The notes below the pieces were generated by a model. That model ran no database searches and was not told the origin of the DNA. It was given only the letters and a program-made list of their open reading frames with translations. DNA of 64,000 bases from Oceanicola sp. D3. Lineage in GTDB: Bacteria; Pseudomonadota; Alphaproteobacteria; Rhodobacterales; Rhodobacteraceae. The stretch is from positions 2,790,001 to 2,854,000 of the forward strand of contig NZ_CP040932.1 of NCBI RefSeq assembly GCF_006351965.1, read 5' to 3'. A program made the position numbers and the translations under genes. Shown here piece after piece: positions 8,969 to 16,389 of the stretch. How positions within the stretch are numbered: the stretch's first letter is position 1; each line of letters begins with the position of its first letter.

Positions 8969-8992
8969 CTCCTGACAATACCCTGTCAGGAG
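8969..8992 (+). promoter_or_regulatory. inverted repeat upstream of the RidA gene
   Basis: Arms CTCCTGACA and TGTCAGGAG (9 bases, perfect) are separated by six bases. Outer GGGC and GCCC bases can extend the stem with a small bulge. It lies 75 bases upstream of the RidA start, so it is either an operator or a leader hairpin for the RidA/threonine dehydratase genes. Confidence 0.4.
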
Positions 8993-9066
8993 TGCCCTGC
9001 CCCGCCTCTGTTCCGCAACGTCAATCCACCGTAGCGAGAGCCTGTACCCTTCAAGGAGAAAGACCG

Positions 9067-9474
9067 ATGAGCGCAACGATCACCCGCCACAACCCCGCCG
9101 CCATGCCTGACAGCACCGCACTTGGCTATGCCCAGATCTCGGTGGTCGAGCCGGGGCGCATGGCTTTTGTCTCCGGCCAGGTCGCCGCCCTGCCCGGCGG
9201 TGCCGCGGTGCCTGAGGGGCTGAAGGCGCAAACCGAGGCCGCCGTGGCCAATTGCGCCGCCGCGCTGGACGCGCTGGGGGCCGAACCGGCGGATATAGCC
9301 ATGATGCGCATCTATGTTGTCGGCCTTGATGATGCGGCCATGGGGGAGTGCTTTCCCACCGTGCTGGGCTTTCTCAACGGTGTGACCCCCTCGATAACCG
9401 GCATCGGCGTGGCCGCGCTTGCCGGGGCCGATCTGCTGATCGAGATCGAGATGGTGGTGCGCGTGCCCGGCTGA
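9067..9474 (+). CDS. RidA/YjgF/Rid-family enamine-imine deaminase
   Basis: A 135-residue protein starting at the ATG at 9067 behind AAGGAG; the open frame to 8959 runs through the inverted repeat and is not used. It has the Rid fold pattern: SVVEPGRMAFVSGQVA, a central QTEAAVANCAAALDALGAEPADIAMMRIYVV, and VTPSITGIGVAALAGADLLIEIEMVV. Rid proteins hydrolyse reactive enamines and imines released by PLP enzymes. The next gene encodes threonine/serine dehydratase, a classic source of such intermediates, which makes the pairing functionally sensible. The catalytic Arg of strict RidA is not clearly conserved, so it may belong to another Rid subgroup. Confidence 0.85.
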   Translation: MSATITRHNPAAMPDSTALGYAQISVVEPGRMAFVSGQVAALPGGAAVPEGLKAQTEAAVANCAAALDALGAEPADIAMMRIYVVGLDDAAMGECFPTVLGFLNGVTPSITGIGVAALAGADLLIEIEMVVRVPG

Positions 9475-9499
9475 CGCGGCGGCGCGCACGTTGACAATC

Positions 9500-9530
9500 G
9501 GTGTCTGCGCGGTGAAGCCTCGCGGACACC
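9500..9530 (+). promoter_or_regulatory. hairpin/operator upstream of the threonine dehydratase gene
   Basis: GGTGTC and GACACC arms plus inner CGCG/CGCG pairs form an interrupted stem. A TTGACA hexamer sits just upstream at 9491-9496, without a good -10 partner. The structure ends 16 bases before the gene start and may control it independently of the RidA gene. Confidence 0.35.
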
Positions 9531-9546
9531 AAAGGACGCTGCCGCC

Positions 9547-10761
9547 ATGACGCTGACCGCCGACCTCATCCGCACCACCCGCGATGCCATCGCCGCCGAT
9601 ACCGTGCGCACCCCGCTGGTGCGCGCGGCCCGGCTTTCCATGCAGCTTGGCTTCGACCTCTACCTGAAGCTGGAAAACCTTCAGCACACCAATGCCTTCA
9701 AGGCGCGGGGCGCACTGGCCAAGCTGCTGACGCTTTCGGAAGCGGAGCGGGCGGCGGGTGTAATCGCCTGTTCGGCGGGCAATCACGCACAGGGCGTTGC
9801 CTATCACGCCACCCGGCTGGGCATCCCCTCGGTGATCGTCATGCCCGAGGGCACTCCCTTCAACAAGGTAAAGCGGACCGGCGATTTCGGCGCCGAGGTG
9901 GTGCTGCACGGCACGAGCTTTGACGAAAGCGTGCAGTTCACCCTCGATCTGGCCGCCTCCCGTGGCCTCACCTTCATCCACCCTTTCGATGACCCGATCG
10001 TCGCCGCCGGGCAAGGCACCGTGGCGCTAGAAATGTTGGAGCAGAACCCGGCGCTGGATGCCATCGTGGTGCCGATCGGTGGGGGCGGGTTGATTGCGGG
10101 CATGGCCACGGCGGCGCGGGCGGTAAAGCCCGAAATCGAGATTGTCGGCGCACAGGCAGAGCCCTTCAACGCGGTGAAAGCCGCCATCGACGGCACCGCG
10201 CCGCACACGCTGGGCTCCACCCTTGCCGAGGGCATTGCCGTGCGCGCGCCCTCCCCCGCCAATATCGAAGTCATCCGCGCCAATGTCGACCGGATCGAAC
10301 TGGCCACCGAGGCCGAGATCGAAGACGCGGTGTTTGACCTGCTGAGCCACGAAAAGCTGGTGGCCGAGGGGGCCGCCGGGGCTGGCCTTGCCGTGCTGAA
10401 GGCCCATGCCGGCGATTACGCGGGCAAGCAGGTGGGCCTTGTTCTCTGCGGTGGCAATATCGACAGCCGCCTGCTCTCCACCCTCATCCTGCGCGGCCTC
10501 GTGCGCGATGGGCGCATCACCCGGCTGATCTTCAAACTTGATGACCGCCCGGGCCAGCTTGCTGACATCGCCCGCATTATCGGCGATGCCGGGGCCAACG
10601 TGGTGGAGGTGATCCACCAGCGGATGATGCAGAGTGTCGCGCTCAAACAGGCCGAGCTTGAAGTGGTGATCGAGGCCCGCGATGCGACCCATGTGGAAGA
10701 GATCACCGGGGCGCTGCGAGACGCGGGGTTTGCCCTGCGTGTCGGCTCCGAGGCGCTTTAG
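9547..10761 (+). CDS. threonine ammonia-lyase (threonine/serine dehydratase) with C-terminal ACT domain
   Basis: A 404-residue PLP enzyme. The Schiff-base lysine is K52 in NAFKARGA, the SAGNHAQG phosphate/substrate loop is at about 78-85, and the PLP-phosphate glycine loop GGGGLIAG is at about 179-186. An ACT-like domain (about 325-400, beginning LIFKLDDRPGQLADIARIIG) ends the protein. It converts threonine to 2-oxobutyrate and ammonia, and usually serine to pyruvate. The length and single ACT domain fit the TdcB-with-ACT or short IlvA type; whether it is biosynthetic or catabolic is not decidable here. The RidA-type gene 72 bases upstream supports the assignment. Confidence 0.9.
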   Translation: MTLTADLIRTTRDAIAADTVRTPLVRAARLSMQLGFDLYLKLENLQHTNAFKARGALAKLLTLSEAERAAGVIACSAGNHAQGVAYHATRLGIPSVIVMPEGTPFNKVKRTGDFGAEVVLHGTSFDESVQFTLDLAASRGLTFIHPFDDPIVAAGQGTVALEMLEQNPALDAIVVPIGGGGLIAGMATAARAVKPEIEIVGAQAEPFNAVKAAIDGTAPHTLGSTLAEGIAVRAPSPANIEVIRANVDRIELATEAEIEDAVFDLLSHEKLVAEGAAGAGLAVLKAHAGDYAGKQVGLVLCGGNIDSRLLSTLILRGLVRDGRITRLIFKLDDRPGQLADIARIIGDAGANVVEVIHQRMMQSVALKQAELEVVIEARDATHVEEITGALRDAGFALRVGSEAL

Positions 10762-10770
10762 GCTTAAGCC

Positions 10771-11208
10771 TCAGCCCTTGCCCGTCATCCGCAAGATGCG
10801 CTGCACCGCCAGCTCATAGCCCTGCGTGCCGCAGCCCACGATAATGCCGTCGGCGCGCGCCGAGATGTAACTGTGATGCCGAAAGGCCTCGCGCTGGTGA
10901 ACATTGGAGATATGCACCTCCATCACCGGGCCCTCAAAGGTGTTGAGCGCATCGAGGATGGCCACGGAAGTGTGGGTATAGGCCCCGGCGTTCAGCACAA
11001 TCCCAAGCCCGTCTTCGCGCGCTTCGTGGATCAGGTCGACAAGCCCGCCCTCATGGTTGGACTGCGCGTCGCGGATCGGCACATCGCCCGCCACCTTCAC
11101 ACAGGCCGCCACCACATCGGCGAGGGTCTCATGGCCGTAGATCTCGGGCTGCCGCTTGCCCAGCAAGTTCAGGTTGGGCCCGTTCAGAATGTAGATGCGC
11201 TTCGCCAT
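10771..11208 (-). CDS. aroQ: 3-dehydroquinate dehydratase, type II
   Basis: A 145-residue protein of normal length for type II dehydroquinase. It opens with [21 protein letters not shown], in which Y24 is the expected catalytic tyrosine, and contains [28 protein letters not shown] and [17 protein letters not shown], with H99 the probable catalytic histidine. It dehydrates 3-dehydroquinate to 3-dehydroshikimate in the shikimate pathway, as a cytoplasmic dodecamer. It ends nine bases from the convergent threonine dehydratase gene. It reads in the same direction as the T6SS kinase gene upstream but after a 134-base gap, so it is probably separately expressed. Confidence 0.95.
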   Translation of the reverse strand: MAKRIYILNGPNLNLLGKRQPEIYGHETLADVVAACVKVAGDVPIRDAQSNHEGGLVDLIHEAREDGLGIVLNAGAYTHTSVAILDALNTFEGPVMEVHISNVHQREAFRHHSYISARADGIIVGCGTQGYELAVQRILRMTGKG

Positions 11209-11342
11209 ATGTCCCTCGTCAATCCTGCGCCCTTCTCCCCGGCCCCGCCGCCAAGATCAACCCCAATGACGGCGCGGGCCAGATCAGGCCGCACGCCCGG
11301 CAAAGGATGGAATGCGCCGCAGGCGCTCAATTTGACAGCCGC

Positions 11343-13805
11343 TCACTCGGCGTTGTCATCAAAGCGGAAGTAGCCCAGCGCGGCGGAGGCGGCGTTTTCC
11401 TCTTCCGGCCCGCGCTGGCGGATCTCGGCCTGAATGATCGGCATCAGGCTGTTGGTGGGCGTGCCTGCCTGAGTGTCGGCGCTGCCGATCTTGCTGTTGC
11501 TCGCAATCGCCAGCATCAGGTAGGGCACGATCTCTCGGTCATCCGCGCCTTGGGGCCGAAGCGCCAGCGCGAAGGTTGCGGTGCCATCGTCCTGCGGCTT
11601 AAGGCGCGAGGTGAGGTTGTAGGCCCCGCCCCGGCTGTCGACGAGGAAGAGGGTGATCGAGCGCCCTTCGATCAGGTCGATGGTGCCACGAATGGGATCG
11701 CCCGCCTTCAGCACGTCGCGGTCCAGCTTCAGCGCCGGGGCGCGGGCTTCGGAGCGGGTGAGGTTCTTGACGAAGGTCACCACGGCGCATTGGCTGTCAT
11801 CCACGAGGCGGACGCCGATCTTGGGTTCGGTGCCAAACTCGTCGCGGAATTCGGTCAGCAGCTCCCAGAACGGGTCAACCGAAGTGGCATAGCCTTCGAT
11901 CTCGAAATCGGTGGGCACGGCAGAGCGGATACCGACATGCACGCAGCGCGGCGTGGAATAGTCGCGCACCCATGCAATCATCCGGCCAATGGTGCCAAAG
12001 TCGATCTCGCCGTTGTTTTCCTCCTGCTGCTCTTCCTCGGCGATCACCGTGCCCTCTTTCGGGTCGAGCGTATCGTCGATGGCCGCAATCCCACCGCCGT
12101 TGAGAGGCGGTGTTTCAGGGGGCGTGTCGGGGTCCGGCGTGTCTGGGTCCGGGGTGTCAGGATCGGTGTCCGGATCGGGCGTATCGGGGTCCGTGTCGGG
12201 ATCAGGCGTATCCGGGTCCGTATCCGGATCGGGCGTGTCGGGATCCGGGGTATCAGGATCGGTGTCGGGGTCGGGCGTGTCCGGATCGGTGTTGGGGGTC
12301 GGGGTAGCCGGGTCTGTGTCCGTGTCGTTCACGGCCACGTCTTCATCACAATCGTCGATCGGGTTGCCGTTTTCGTCAAACCGCACGGTGGTGCCGCAGC
12401 CAGTGGTGGTGCCTGCGCCATTGTCGGTCGTCGTGCCGCCACCGCCTGTGGTGGTGCCGTCATCCGGCTTTAGCCCGGGGATCAGCCCTGCAAAATAGGC
12501 CCCCGTGCCGCCACCGCCAACAAGGACCACGGCCAGCAGGGCCGCGATCAGCCCGCCCTTGCCCTTTTTCGCGGGCTGCGGCGGCGGAACCGTCTGGTCG
12601 GGTGGCAGCGTGGAGCCAACGCCGGTGTGCTGCGGCGGAACAGGCCCCGGAAACGGGCTGTCGGTGCCCGCGCCAGCGCCCGCATCCTGAGGCGGCACGC
12701 TTTGCGGCGGCATGCTTTGCTGCGGCGGGGTGGTGAAGGCATAGGCCGGCGGCTGCGAAATAACCGTGGCCTCGCCGCTCGGCGGCAAGGAGTGCTGCGG
12801 CGGAATGCTCTGCGGCGGCTGCGATCCGTACTGCGGCGGCACCGATTGTTGCGGCGGCAGCGAAGGGTCCGGCCCCGGCATGGCAGTGGGCGCAACAGCG
12901 CCCGCGCCGACTGCGGCGGGATTGTCGAGAAATTCCAGAACCTTCGCCATGCTTTCCGGCCGGTTGGCCGGGTCGGGCGAAAGCATCATCTCCAGCAGCG
13001 GGCGCAGCTCGTCATGGACGCCGGAGAGGTCTGGCACATCCATCCGGCGCTCGACAGCCTCGGCGGGGCTGTCGCCCATGTCGATCGGCTCGCCACGGCA
13101 CGCGGCAGCGGCCACCAGCGCGAGGCTGTAGATGTCGGAGGTGCCCTCGATCACGCCTTTGAAACGACCGAGTTGCTCGGGGCTGACATAGCCGTATTTA
13201 CCGGCGAACTGCCCACCCAGCAGGGTGCCGCCCCCGAAATTGGCCGATTTGGCGATGCCGAAGTCGATGATCTTGGTGTGGCTGATCATCCCGTCTTGGA
13301 TGACCACGTTGTCGGGCGAGAGATCGCGGTGAACAACGCCGAGGTCATGCGCTTTTTGCAGGCCCGAGGCGACCCGGCGCATCATCGTCTTCACGTCCTC
13401 GACGGGCATCGAGCCCTCTTCGGCGTAGTAATCCGCCAGCGACCGCCCCTCGACGAATTCCATCACAAGGCAGGCACGCTGAATGCCCGGATCCACGGTG
13501 AAGAGCATGTAACGCACGATGGCGTCATGATGGAGGCGGCCCAGAACGGTGGCCTCCTTCTGGAACAGGCTCAGGATCTTTTCGTCATGCGCCAGTGCGG
13601 CCAGCACGATCTTGATCGCGACCGGCTCCTCGGTGTGGATGTTGAAGCCGCGATAGACCTCGCCCATGCCACCCGTGGCAATGTGCTCGGTGATCTCGAA
13701 GGTGCCCATGATCTGCGTGCCAATGGCCACGCCGGTCGGAGCCGCCGTGCTGATGACAGTCTTCTGGCTGTCGGGCTTCGAGTTTTCCTGCTCGTCGCTG
13801 GCCAT
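11343..13805 (-). CDS. ppkA: T6SS-associated membrane serine/threonine kinase (PpkA type)
   Basis: An 820-residue protein. The kinase domain (about 35-295) has the glycine loop ATGGMGEV (43-50), K65, E84, HRDLSPDN (159-166), DFG (181-183) and SPE (208-210). A Pro/Gln-rich linker follows, one membrane helix (about 420-445), a DPDT-repeat acidic linker and a periplasmic domain of about 250 residues. PpkA kinases phosphorylate T6SS regulatory partners and start the FHA-dependent activation relay. The catalytic-loop lysine of HRDLKPxN is serine here, as in some bacterial kinases. The gene follows the phosphatase gene by five bases. A KTVI motif at T16 is shared with TssL and the DUF6931-like protein. 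Confidence 0.9.
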   Translation of the reverse strand: MASDEQENSKPDSQKTVISTAAPTGVAIGTQIMGTFEITEHIATGGMGEVYRGFNIHTEEPVAIKIVLAALAHDEKILSLFQKEATVLGRLHHDAIVRYMLFTVDPGIQRACLVMEFVEGRSLADYYAEEGSMPVEDVKTMMRRVASGLQKAHDLGVVHRDLSPDNVVIQDGMISHTKIIDFGIAKSANFGGGTLLGGQFAGKYGYVSPEQLGRFKGVIEGTSDIYSLALVAAAACRGEPIDMGDSPAEAVERRMDVPDLSGVHDELRPLLEMMLSPDPANRPESMAKVLEFLDNPAAVGAGAVAPTAMPGPDPSLPPQQSVPPQYGSQPPQSIPPQHSLPPSGEATVISQPPAYAFTTPPQQSMPPQSVPPQDAGAGAGTDSPFPGPVPPQHTGVGSTLPPDQTVPPPQPAKKGKGGLIAALLAVVLVGGGGTGAYFAGLIPGLKPDDGTTTGGGGTTTDNGAGTTTGCGTTVRFDENGNPIDDCDEDVAVNDTDTDPATPTPNTDPDTPDPDTDPDTPDPDTPDPDTDPDTPDPDTDPDTPDPDTDPDTPDPDTPDPDTPPETPPLNGGGIAAIDDTLDPKEGTVIAEEEQQEENNGEIDFGTIGRMIAWVRDYSTPRCVHVGIRSAVPTDFEIEGYATSVDPFWELLTEFRDEFGTEPKIGVRLVDDSQCAVVTFVKNLTRSEARAPALKLDRDVLKAGDPIRGTIDLIEGRSITLFLVDSRGGAYNLTSRLKPQDDGTATFALALRPQGADDREIVPYLMLAIASNSKIGSADTQAGTPTNSLMPIIQAEIRQRGPEEENAASAALGYFRFDDNAE
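12115..12297 (-). repeat. DPDT/PDTPD repeat array in the PpkA linker
   Basis: Within the kinase gene, direct repeats encode alternating DPDTPD and DPDTDPD units over about 60 residues, just outside the membrane helix. The product is a stiff, very acidic periplasmic spacer holding the sensor domain away from the membrane. The nucleotide repeats are near-identical, so length variation between strains is likely. Confidence 0.7.
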
Positions 13806-13810
13806 TCGGC

Positions 13811-14590
13811 TCAGATCCCCTCTTGCGGCAGATCGAAGATCGCCGTCATGGGCGTTACCTCGGTCTTGTCGAACGCACGCACCACAACAACGGTGGTATT
13901 GTCGGACGCACCCCGTTGCAAGGTAAGGTCGAGAAGCATGTCGCAGGCTTTTTGCGGTTGATGCTTCCGTGCAATTTCAAGGATTTCGTGGTCTTCCACG
14001 TGGGCGGTGAGCCCGTCGGAACACAGGATGAACGTGTCGCGGTTGCGCAGCGTGCCGTATTTGTGGTCGAGGTGCACATCCGGATGCACGCCAATGGCAC
14101 GGGTGATGACATTCTTGCGCGGCCAGTTCTCGGCCTCCTCGGGGGTGATCGCCCCCCGGTCGAGCAACTCGTTGGCCTCGGTGTGATCGCGGCTGAGTTG
14201 GGTCAACTGGCCATCGCGGATCAGATACACCCGGCTGTCACCAGACCAGACGCAGGCAAAATGCTGATCGAACACCAGAAGTGACACAACGGTTGAGCCG
14301 ATGGTCGCCCCCTGGCTCAGCGCGTGCTGCTGAATTTGGCCGTTGGCGCGGGTGATCCGCTCAACGAAACGCGCCTGCAGATCGGGTGCAGAGGTGGCGC
14401 GGCCTACCGAGGCGAGGTGCTGCACGATCACACCCGAGGCATAATCGCCGCCGTGGTGCCCGCCCATTCCATCGGCCACAACCCACATCCCCCCATCGGG
14501 GTAGGTATAGAGGTTATCCTCGTTATGGTCGCGGGCGTAGCCGGTATGGCTGATCTCCCCGGTCTCGAACCTGAACTGCTTTGCATTCAT
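13811..14590 (-). CDS. pppA: T6SS-associated PP2C-family protein phosphatase (PppA type)
   Basis: A 259-residue PPM/PP2C phosphatase with the expected metal-site motifs: DHNEDNLY near 21-28, VVADGMGGHHGGDYAS near 37-52, VWSGDSRVYLIRDG, and LCSDGLTAHVEDHE, with a final GASDNTTVVVVR. It needs Mn or Mg and removes phosphate from Ser/Thr. In T6SS loci PppA opposes PpkA and resets the FHA pathway. The gene lies directly before ppkA (five-base gap, with the kinase ribosome site inside the gap and stop region) and 74 bases after tagF. The product is cytoplasmic, without membrane segments. Confidence 0.92.
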   Translation of the reverse strand: MNAKQFRFETGEISHTGYARDHNEDNLYTYPDGGMWVVADGMGGHHGGDYASGVIVQHLASVGRATSAPDLQARFVERITRANGQIQQHALSQGATIGSTVVSLLVFDQHFACVWSGDSRVYLIRDGQLTQLSRDHTEANELLDRGAITPEEAENWPRKNVITRAIGVHPDVHLDHKYGTLRNRDTFILCSDGLTAHVEDHEILEIARKHQPQKACDMLLDLTLQRGASDNTTVVVVRAFDKTEVTPMTAIFDLPQEGI

Positions 14591-14664
14591 AGCATCAATG
14601 CCCCGGCCCTGGGGCCCTTGAGTGTGGTCGCGTTTGCCGAGTTTCTGTTACGGGGGGTCAAGGG

Positions 14665-16368
14665 TCAATCCTTCCCGCGCCCGCGAAGGGAGAAGAACCC
14701 CCTCAGACCGGATTTCTTCTGGCCCAGCCCTTCGCCATCGTGGTTTGCATCGCCCGGCGCGCCAAACGGGCTGTCTTCGCCCAGACCGGCGGGTGCGGGC
14801 TCGTCCTCTTCGGCATCGGCAAGGCCGTTGCCGCCGGGGATGCCTTCCTCCGCCTCCACAGGCGTTTCGTCCTCGCCCCCATCCGCAGGCTCGGGCGTGG
14901 CGTCCTCATCGTCGCTGGCTTCGTCCGCAGCATCCGGGGCCTCATCGGGCAGATCTCCGGGGATCTCGAAGTCATCCTCGCCAGACACCATCGACACATC
15001 GACCACGTGGCCGATCGCTTCGGGCTCTGGCGCATCGTCTTCCGCCGCGACGGCCTCTGCCGCTTCGGGTTCTGGCGTTTCGGCGCCCGGCTCGTCATCA
15101 GGATCGCCTAGCCAAGGGATGACCTCTTGCTCCGGCTCCTCGCCCGCTTCGCCTGCCTCGTCAGCAGCATCGGCGCTGTCTTCCGCAGGCACGCCTTCGT
15201 CCAGCCAAGGCACAACCTCTGCCTCGGCCTCAACCTCATCCGCGTCATCCGTTTCGCTCAGGCTGGCATAAACATCCTCGCCCGCTTCGGTGTCGCCAAT
15301 GCCATAGGGTTCAGGGCCGGCGTCAAAGAGGTCTTCTTCGGCGTCCTCCTCTGGCTCAGGCTCCGGTTCGGGGGCCGGCTCTGGTTCGGGCTCCGGCTCG
15401 GCAGGCCCGGCATCGGGAAAGTCCCACTCTTCTTCGGGCGCATCAAAGGGGCTTTCGGCCTCGTCGCCGGTGTTCGCCTCGGTCCATGCATCGTCCACCG
15501 CATCGGTGGGCGCGGCCCATGCCAGTTCTTCGCGGGAGGCTTCGGCCCCCCATGCAGCGGCGGCCTCGGCCTCTTCGGCATCTCCGATCAGATCGCGGGG
15601 CGGCACGGTTGTTTCGCGGGCGCGGGTTTGGCCGGCACCTGCCCCGGCGGAGGCGGTCGCGGCAGCGGCGGCAGCCGGGCGCGCTGCGGCGGCGGGCTGC
15701 TGCACCCGGGCGGGCGGACCAAAGCCGCGCAGCATGGCCATAAAGCCCGCCGCATCCGGCATGCCATCCAGCGCGATCATGCCGGGGCCAACATAGTCGT
15801 TGCCCGCCGTCCACCAATAGCTGCGTTCAAAGGCGGCAAGCTGGTGATCGTGGTCGCGCACATCGGCCAGCATCTGCCCCAGCCCGTGCTCACCATAGGC
15901 AAAGAAGGCATTGCGCCGGTCCTCGCCCAGCGCACAAGGCGCGGCGTTGGGCTCGGGCAGCGCGGCAAGGAAGCCATCGACATCGCCATCAAAATGCGCC
16001 GCCTTGGCCGAAAGCAGCGCCCGCTCCAGCATTCCGTACCAATCTTCCATCGGGTCCGAGAGCGGTGGCACCGGATGCGCCGGGCCCATCCCCGAAAGCA
16101 CCAGCGTCAGCGGAAACTGCCGCCCCACCTTATCGACAGAGGCCATCAGCGCCCCCGCCATTGCATGCCCATACACGCCCGGCCCGATCCAGAAGCGCCA
16201 CACCGGGCTGGCCTCGTAAACCGGGCCCCACTCTCCCGCCAGATGGTGCTTGGCCCCGGCCATGGATTTTTCCAGCCAGCCTTCCCAAAACGACAGCACC
16301 TCAGGCGGCATCGCCCGGGTGATGAAGTCGCCCTTGGCGGGCAGTTTTCCGAAGAGGCCGAGGGGCAT
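14665..16368 (-). CDS. tagF: T6SS-associated protein TagF with a long acidic C-terminal tail
   Basis: A 567-residue protein. The first 220 residues or so match TagF: LGLFGKLPAKGDFITR at the start, FWEGWLEKSM, WRFWIGPGVYG and SYWWTAGNDYVGPGMIALDGMPD. In other T6SSs TagF is a negative post-translational regulator that binds the FHA protein. The remaining residues are low-complexity and very rich in Glu, Asp, Ala and Pro, including PEPEPEP runs, with no recognisable domain. TagF is commonly about 200-230 residues (some are fused to a PppA domain), so this tail is unusual. The gene lies 21 bases after tssM and before pppA. The tail may be a disordered interaction platform, which is an inference. 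Confidence 0.88.
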   Translation of the reverse strand: MPLGLFGKLPAKGDFITRAMPPEVLSFWEGWLEKSMAGAKHHLAGEWGPVYEASPVWRFWIGPGVYGHAMAGALMASVDKVGRQFPLTLVLSGMGPAHPVPPLSDPMEDWYGMLERALLSAKAAHFDGDVDGFLAALPEPNAAPCALGEDRRNAFFAYGEHGLGQMLADVRDHDHQLAAFERSYWWTAGNDYVGPGMIALDGMPDAAGFMAMLRGFGPPARVQQPAAAARPAAAAAATASAGAGAGQTRARETTVPPRDLIGDAEEAEAAAAWGAEASREELAWAAPTDAVDDAWTEANTGDEAESPFDAPEEEWDFPDAGPAEPEPEPEPAPEPEPEPEEDAEEDLFDAGPEPYGIGDTEAGEDVYASLSETDDADEVEAEAEVVPWLDEGVPAEDSADAADEAGEAGEEPEQEVIPWLGDPDDEPGAETPEPEAAEAVAAEDDAPEPEAIGHVVDVSMVSGEDDFEIPGDLPDEAPDAADEASDDEDATPEPADGGEDETPVEAEEGIPGGNGLADAEEDEPAPAGLGEDSPFGAPGDANHDGEGLGQKKSGLRGFFSLRGRGKD

Positions 16369-16389
16369 GGTGGGGTCAGCGGCCTCCAG

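Larger units (their letters stand above)
8748..9066. other. divergent intergenic region between the importer operon and the RidA gene
   Basis: No convincing gene is present; the open frames here lack ribosome sites and family features. Two perfect inverted repeats are visible, at 8772-8793 (in the importer leader) and 8969-8992 (upstream of the RidA gene), listed separately. Promoters for both directions must lie here, but I could not pick out clear -35/-10 pairs. Confidence 0.6.

Noticed and set aside
8759-9034. 91-codon open frame in the divergent region
   Set aside because: It crosses both inverted repeats, has no ribosome site and gives an unstructured, family-free translation.
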